The notes under the pieces: model-generated
What the model saw: only the letters and a program-made list of their open reading frames with translations
The model's database searches: none
What the model was told of the DNA's origin: nothing
Program-made: the position numbers and the translations under genes
Assembly (NCBI GenBank): GCA_013697465.1
Contig: JACCWU010000356.1
Span: 1 to 12,696 of the forward strand
Direction: 5' to 3'
Source: Actinomycetota bacterium
Lineage (GTDB): Bacteria > Actinomycetota > Thermoleophilia > Gaiellales > Gaiellaceae
Length of the DNA stretch: 12,696 nt
Shown here: one piece after another, positions 11,610-12,696 of the stretch
Numbering within the stretch: the stretch's first letter is position 1
How the letters are laid out: each line of letters opens with the position of its first letter

Positions 11610-12349
11610 GCCGAGAGCGTCCGGAGACGGAAGCCGCCGTGAAACTCGTACGACGCGACGACGACTGCGAGGACGTCTCGCACCGCCCTCTCCCCCAGCC
11701 CGAGCCCGTGCGTCTCCGCCAGCGGCGTCCAGAGCAGCGCGAGGATGCCGCGGAATCCTTCCGGAGAAAGCATCACCGTCTCCGTGGGTGCGCACGCGGA
11801 GCAGACCGCGCCGCCCGCCCGCGGCAGGTAGCCGACGAGCTCTTCCGCTCCGCCGCACTCGACGCAGGTCTCGAGGTGCGGGACGTACCCGGACAGCCAC
11901 AGCAGCTTGAGCTGAAATGCGAGCGCGAGTGGATCGAGAGCCGCGCGACCTCTCAGCCCCGGCGGGATACCGTCGACCGCCTCGAGGAAGCGCGTGAGCG
12001 CCTCGAACGCGCGTTCGTTCCGCTCCTCCTCGACGAAGAGGCGCAGCATCGCCTCGGCCCCTACCAGCCCGACCGAGAGACGATACGGATCCTCGCGAGC
12101 CGGTCGGTGGGCGTCCACGAGCGAAGCGCCCGTCACGGTGTGCAGCTCGCCTGAGCCCTGGTGGAGAAGGAGCTCGGTGTGCGAGAGCGGCTCGAGCCTC
12201 GCGCCGAAGCGCGACTTCGTCTTGCGAACTCCCTTCGCGACGGCGCCTATGCGACCGCGGTCATGCGTGTACAGGTGGAGGACGCGATCCGCCTCGCCGA
12301 AGCGGAACGAGCGCAGCACGACCGCCTCCGTCTTGTATGTGCGCCCCAC
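11606..12349 (-). CDS. recO: DNA repair protein RecO
   Basis: The 247-residue protein acts in the RecFOR pathway, displacing SSB and loading RecA at gaps. The N-terminal OB fold begins TYKTEAVVLRSFRFGEADRVLHLYT and continues through VAKGVRKTKSRFGARLEP. The helical C-terminal domain contains the zinc site ETCVECGG (Cys162, Cys165) and AVCSAC (Cys183, Cys186), which many bacterial RecO proteins keep. The length is typical. It starts at GTG 12349 with TAGACT seven bases upstream and is followed by a coupled acetyltransferase gene. No LexA box is seen in the 51-base upstream gap. Confidence 0.96.
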   Translation of the reverse strand: MGRTYKTEAVVLRSFRFGEADRVLHLYTHDRGRIGAVAKGVRKTKSRFGARLEPLSHTELLLHQGSGELHTVTGASLVDAHRPAREDPYRLSVGLVGAEAMLRLFVEEERNERAFEALTRFLEAVDGIPPGLRGRAALDPLALAFQLKLLWLSGYVPHLETCVECGGAEELVGYLPRAGGAVCSACAPTETVMLSPEGFRGILALLWTPLAETHGLGLGERAVRDVLAVVVASYEFHGGFRLRTLSA

Positions 12350-12356
12350 ACGGCCA

Positions 12357-12362
12357 AGTCTA
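12357..12362 (-). promoter_or_regulatory. Putative leaderless -10 element of recO
   Basis: TAGACT on the minus strand is followed by seven bases (TGGCCGT) and the GTG at 12349. It indicates that recO has its own promoter rather than depending on the upstream monooxygenase-like gene. The upstream gap also holds an imperfect GC-rich stem, GGAG...CTCC, too weak to call as a terminator. Confidence 0.5.
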
Positions 12363-12400
12363 GGCCGGACAGGCGCTGGAGCCGCTCCCCGCGGGTTCGG

Positions 12401-12696
12401 CTACCCCGGCAGCTTCGCCGCTATGACGTCCGCCTGCTTGATCTCGGGCGGTTGCGCGAAGAGGTCAGCTGCCTGCGCCATGAGCGCCTCGGCCACCTTG
12501 CCCGAGAGGTGGGCCTGCCGACCCGAGTCGTCCGGGAAGGCGTCGAAGATGGCGAACTCGGACGGCCCGAGGCGCAGCGCGAACCACGCGGTCGTGTGCG
12601 GCTCCTCGTTGACGAGCGCAAGCCCTCCTTCGAGGAATTTTGCGACGTCGTCTTCCTTGCCCGGCTTGGCGTGCAGTGGAACGAGTAGTCCTACGC
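12401..12696 (-). CDS. Antibiotic-biosynthesis-monooxygenase (ABM/YgiN-type) family protein, C-terminal 97 residues (partial)
   Basis: The minus-strand frame is open from the right edge to a TAG at 12403-12401 and lacks its start. The visible part begins VGLLVPLHAKPGKEDDVAKF and contains LVNEEPHTTAWFALRLG, FAIFDAFPDDSGRQAHLSG, KVAEALMAQ and a tail IKQADVIAAKLPG. This is the ferredoxin-like ABM fold, with the family's 'F..FD.F.....R.AHL.G' core. Relatives are small dimeric proteins, some of which oxidise quinols or aromatic polyketides without cofactors; many have no known substrate. Only a few N-terminal residues are probably missing. It is upstream of recO on the same strand with a 51-base gap. 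Confidence 0.85.
   Translation of the reverse strand, partial: VGLLVPLHAKPGKEDDVAKFLEGGLALVNEEPHTTAWFALRLGPSEFAIFDAFPDDSGRQAHLSGKVAEALMAQAADLFAQPPEIKQADVIAAKLPG

Noticed and set aside
12363..12400. Terminator hairpin before recO
   Set aside because: The GC-rich GGAG/CTCC pairing leaves a three-base loop and needs bulges to extend, with no U tract.
12161..12688. Plus-strand open frame of 175 codons at the right end
   Set aside because: Shadow of recO and of the monooxygenase-like gene, both supported on the minus strand.
1..12696. Mobile element, prophage, CRISPR or defence island
   Set aside because: No transposase, integrase, direct-repeat array, terminal inverted repeats or phage genes were seen; codon use looks uniform.
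1..12696. tRNA, rRNA or riboswitch
   Set aside because: No tRNA cloverleaf or rRNA-like stretch was recognised, and the gaps (none over about 70 bases) are too short for a riboswitch or T-box leader, including before glyS.

Overview
The window is a compact, high-GC stretch of bacterial chromosome with 16 protein genes, two of them cut by the window edges. Every intergenic gap is under about 70 bases. The best guess for the source is an actinobacterium, possibly Thermoleophilia (Gaiellales or Solirubrobacterales). This rests on the GC and codon bias, the dominance of GTG and TTG starts (9 GTG, 4 TTG, 2 ATG among 15 visible starts), abundant leaderless-type promoters (TANNNT 6-8 bases before the start codon), GAAC-N4-GTTC LexA boxes, and an ImuB-like Y-family protein. 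The taxon is inference, because no rRNA or tRNA gene is present.

Layout: (1) 1-189, minus: start of an ImuB-like Y-family polymerase gene whose promoter carries two perfect LexA/SOS boxes. (2) 253-1473, plus: a cupin-TPR protein and a GNAT acetyltransferase, probably co-transcribed. (3) 1525-2268, minus: a SAM methyltransferase, divergent from 2312-3073, plus, an exported PQQ-propeller-like protein. (4) 3106-3804, minus: a ComB-family 2-phosphosulfolactate phosphatase, divergent from 3823-4668, plus, a rhomboid protease with a zinc-binding N-terminus; their start codons are only 18 bases apart. (5) 4677-7274, minus: pyruvate phosphate dikinase, divergent from 7301-7837, plus, a P-loop kinase-like protein with a degraded Walker A. 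(6) 8096-8935, minus: the PPDK regulatory protein, coupled by a GTGA overlap to a small one-helix membrane protein (7845-8099). (7) 9005-9799, plus: a second methyltransferase, then glycyl-tRNA synthetase (9826-11184). (8) 12401-12696, minus: an antibiotic-biosynthesis-monooxygenase-type protein (partial), then recO and a GNAT acetyltransferase coupled by a TTGA overlap.

Functional links: pyruvate phosphate dikinase and its bifunctional kinase/pyrophosphorylase regulator lie within 1 kb of each other and form the clearest metabolic unit (pyruvate/PEP interconversion with reversible Thr phosphorylation beside the catalytic His). The ImuB-like gene and recO are both DNA-repair genes but sit at opposite ends in different transcription units. 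The rest is housekeeping or general-purpose enzymes. I found no mobile element, CRISPR array, prophage or defence cassette. The most notable signals are regulatory: the twin SOS boxes, the interleaved divergent -10 elements, the leaderless architecture, and the small membrane gene coupled to the PPDK regulator.
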